From contig JAKACG010000048.1 in the NCBI GenBank assembly GCA_021821605.1, positions 1 through 5,310 of the forward strand: 5,310 nucleotides of DNA, in the 5' to 3' direction. The position numbers and the translations under genes are program-made. Below, piece after piece: positions 5,197 to 5,310 of the stretch. A model generated the notes under the pieces. That model saw only the letters and a program-made list of their open reading frames with translations. It did no database searches and was not told where the DNA came from. Each line of letters opens with the position of its first letter. The first letter of the stretch is position 1. This DNA comes from Microcaldota archaeon (GTDB taxonomy: Archaea > Micrarchaeota > Micrarchaeia > Micrarchaeales > CABMGC01).

Positions 5197-5310
5197 TTAA
5201 CTTAGTGAACCTACAATATCCATTAGCTCCTTCGTGGAGATAACCCTTATCCTTTTTTGTGCGCCGAAATCCATGTCATGACTCCATATAATTGTATTTT
5301 CATAGAGCGC
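5197..5310 (-). CDS. PIN-domain nuclease (VapC-like), C-terminal fragment cut by the right edge
   Basis: The minus strand is open from the right edge to a TAA at 5197-5199, giving the last 37 residues of a protein. They read ALYENTIIWSHDMDF (1-15) and then RIRVISTKELMDI (20-32). The W-S-x-D-x-D-F element followed by a short strand and a ST-K/E-x-L helix is the standard C-terminal end of archaeal PIN domains. The Asp residues in this element belong to the metal-binding site of these ribonucleases, which are often VapC toxins. The N-terminal part and any VapB antitoxin gene would lie beyond the edge, so toxin-antitoxin status cannot be judged. It converges on purD with a 169-nt gap. Confidence 0.75.
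   Translation of the reverse strand, partial: ALYENTIIWSHDMDFGAQKRIRVISTKELMDIVGSLS

Overview
The window looks like chromosomal DNA from a small-genome, AT-rich (roughly one-third GC by eye) archaeon. The archaeal markers are a tRNA intron with a bulge-helix-bulge fold, a UPF0147-family gene, a DUF929-family thioredoxin-like surface protein, a type IV pilin-like protein starting with a Q-S-S-x-E segment, an AAA-associated-domain gene and TATA-box promoters close to start codons. DUF929 is, as I recall it, best known from Sulfolobales, Thermoplasmatales and ARMAN-type (DPANN) archaea. Together with the low GC and the odd tRNA intron, this suggests an acidophilic DPANN archaeon such as a Parvarchaeum-like lineage. 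That placement is inference, not proof.

Layout. Positions 1-2184 hold three minus-strand genes in tandem. From right to left these are the DUF929 membrane-anchored thioredoxin-fold protein (2184-1087), a Cys-rich pilin-like surface protein (1014-514), and an AAA-associated-domain protein (444-1) whose C-terminus runs off the left edge. The last has no stop codon in the window and its opposite strand carries a misleading open frame. Positions 2185-2336 are a very AT-rich divergent promoter region with an 11-bp tandem repeat. The plus strand then carries a compact cluster: a TatD-family metal-dependent hydrolase (2337-3047), an intron-containing tRNA-Arg(TCT) (3055-3155) only 7 nt later, and a UPF0147 gene (3177-3446) with a strong Shine-Dalgarno site. 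A 185-nt gap (3447-3631) holds a 47-codon ORF of doubtful status and several possible RNA hairpins. purD (3672-5027), for purine biosynthesis, follows with its own promoter and a hairpin/T-run terminator. It converges on the C-terminal end of a minus-strand PIN-domain protein (5310-5197) cut by the right edge.

The strongest unusual observation is the tRNA-Arg gene. Its T-loop is interrupted by a 26-nt insert that folds into a textbook bulge-helix-bulge (5-bp outer helix, 3-nt bulge, 4-bp helix, 3-nt bulge, 5-bp intron helix). The predicted cut sites fall at position 59/60 and restore a normal TTCAAAT T-loop. The pairing of a CxxC-bearing extracellular DUF929 protein with a six-cysteine surface protein next door also merits a look. 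The rest is mostly housekeeping. I see no CRISPR array, insertion sequence, or clearly new multi-gene system.
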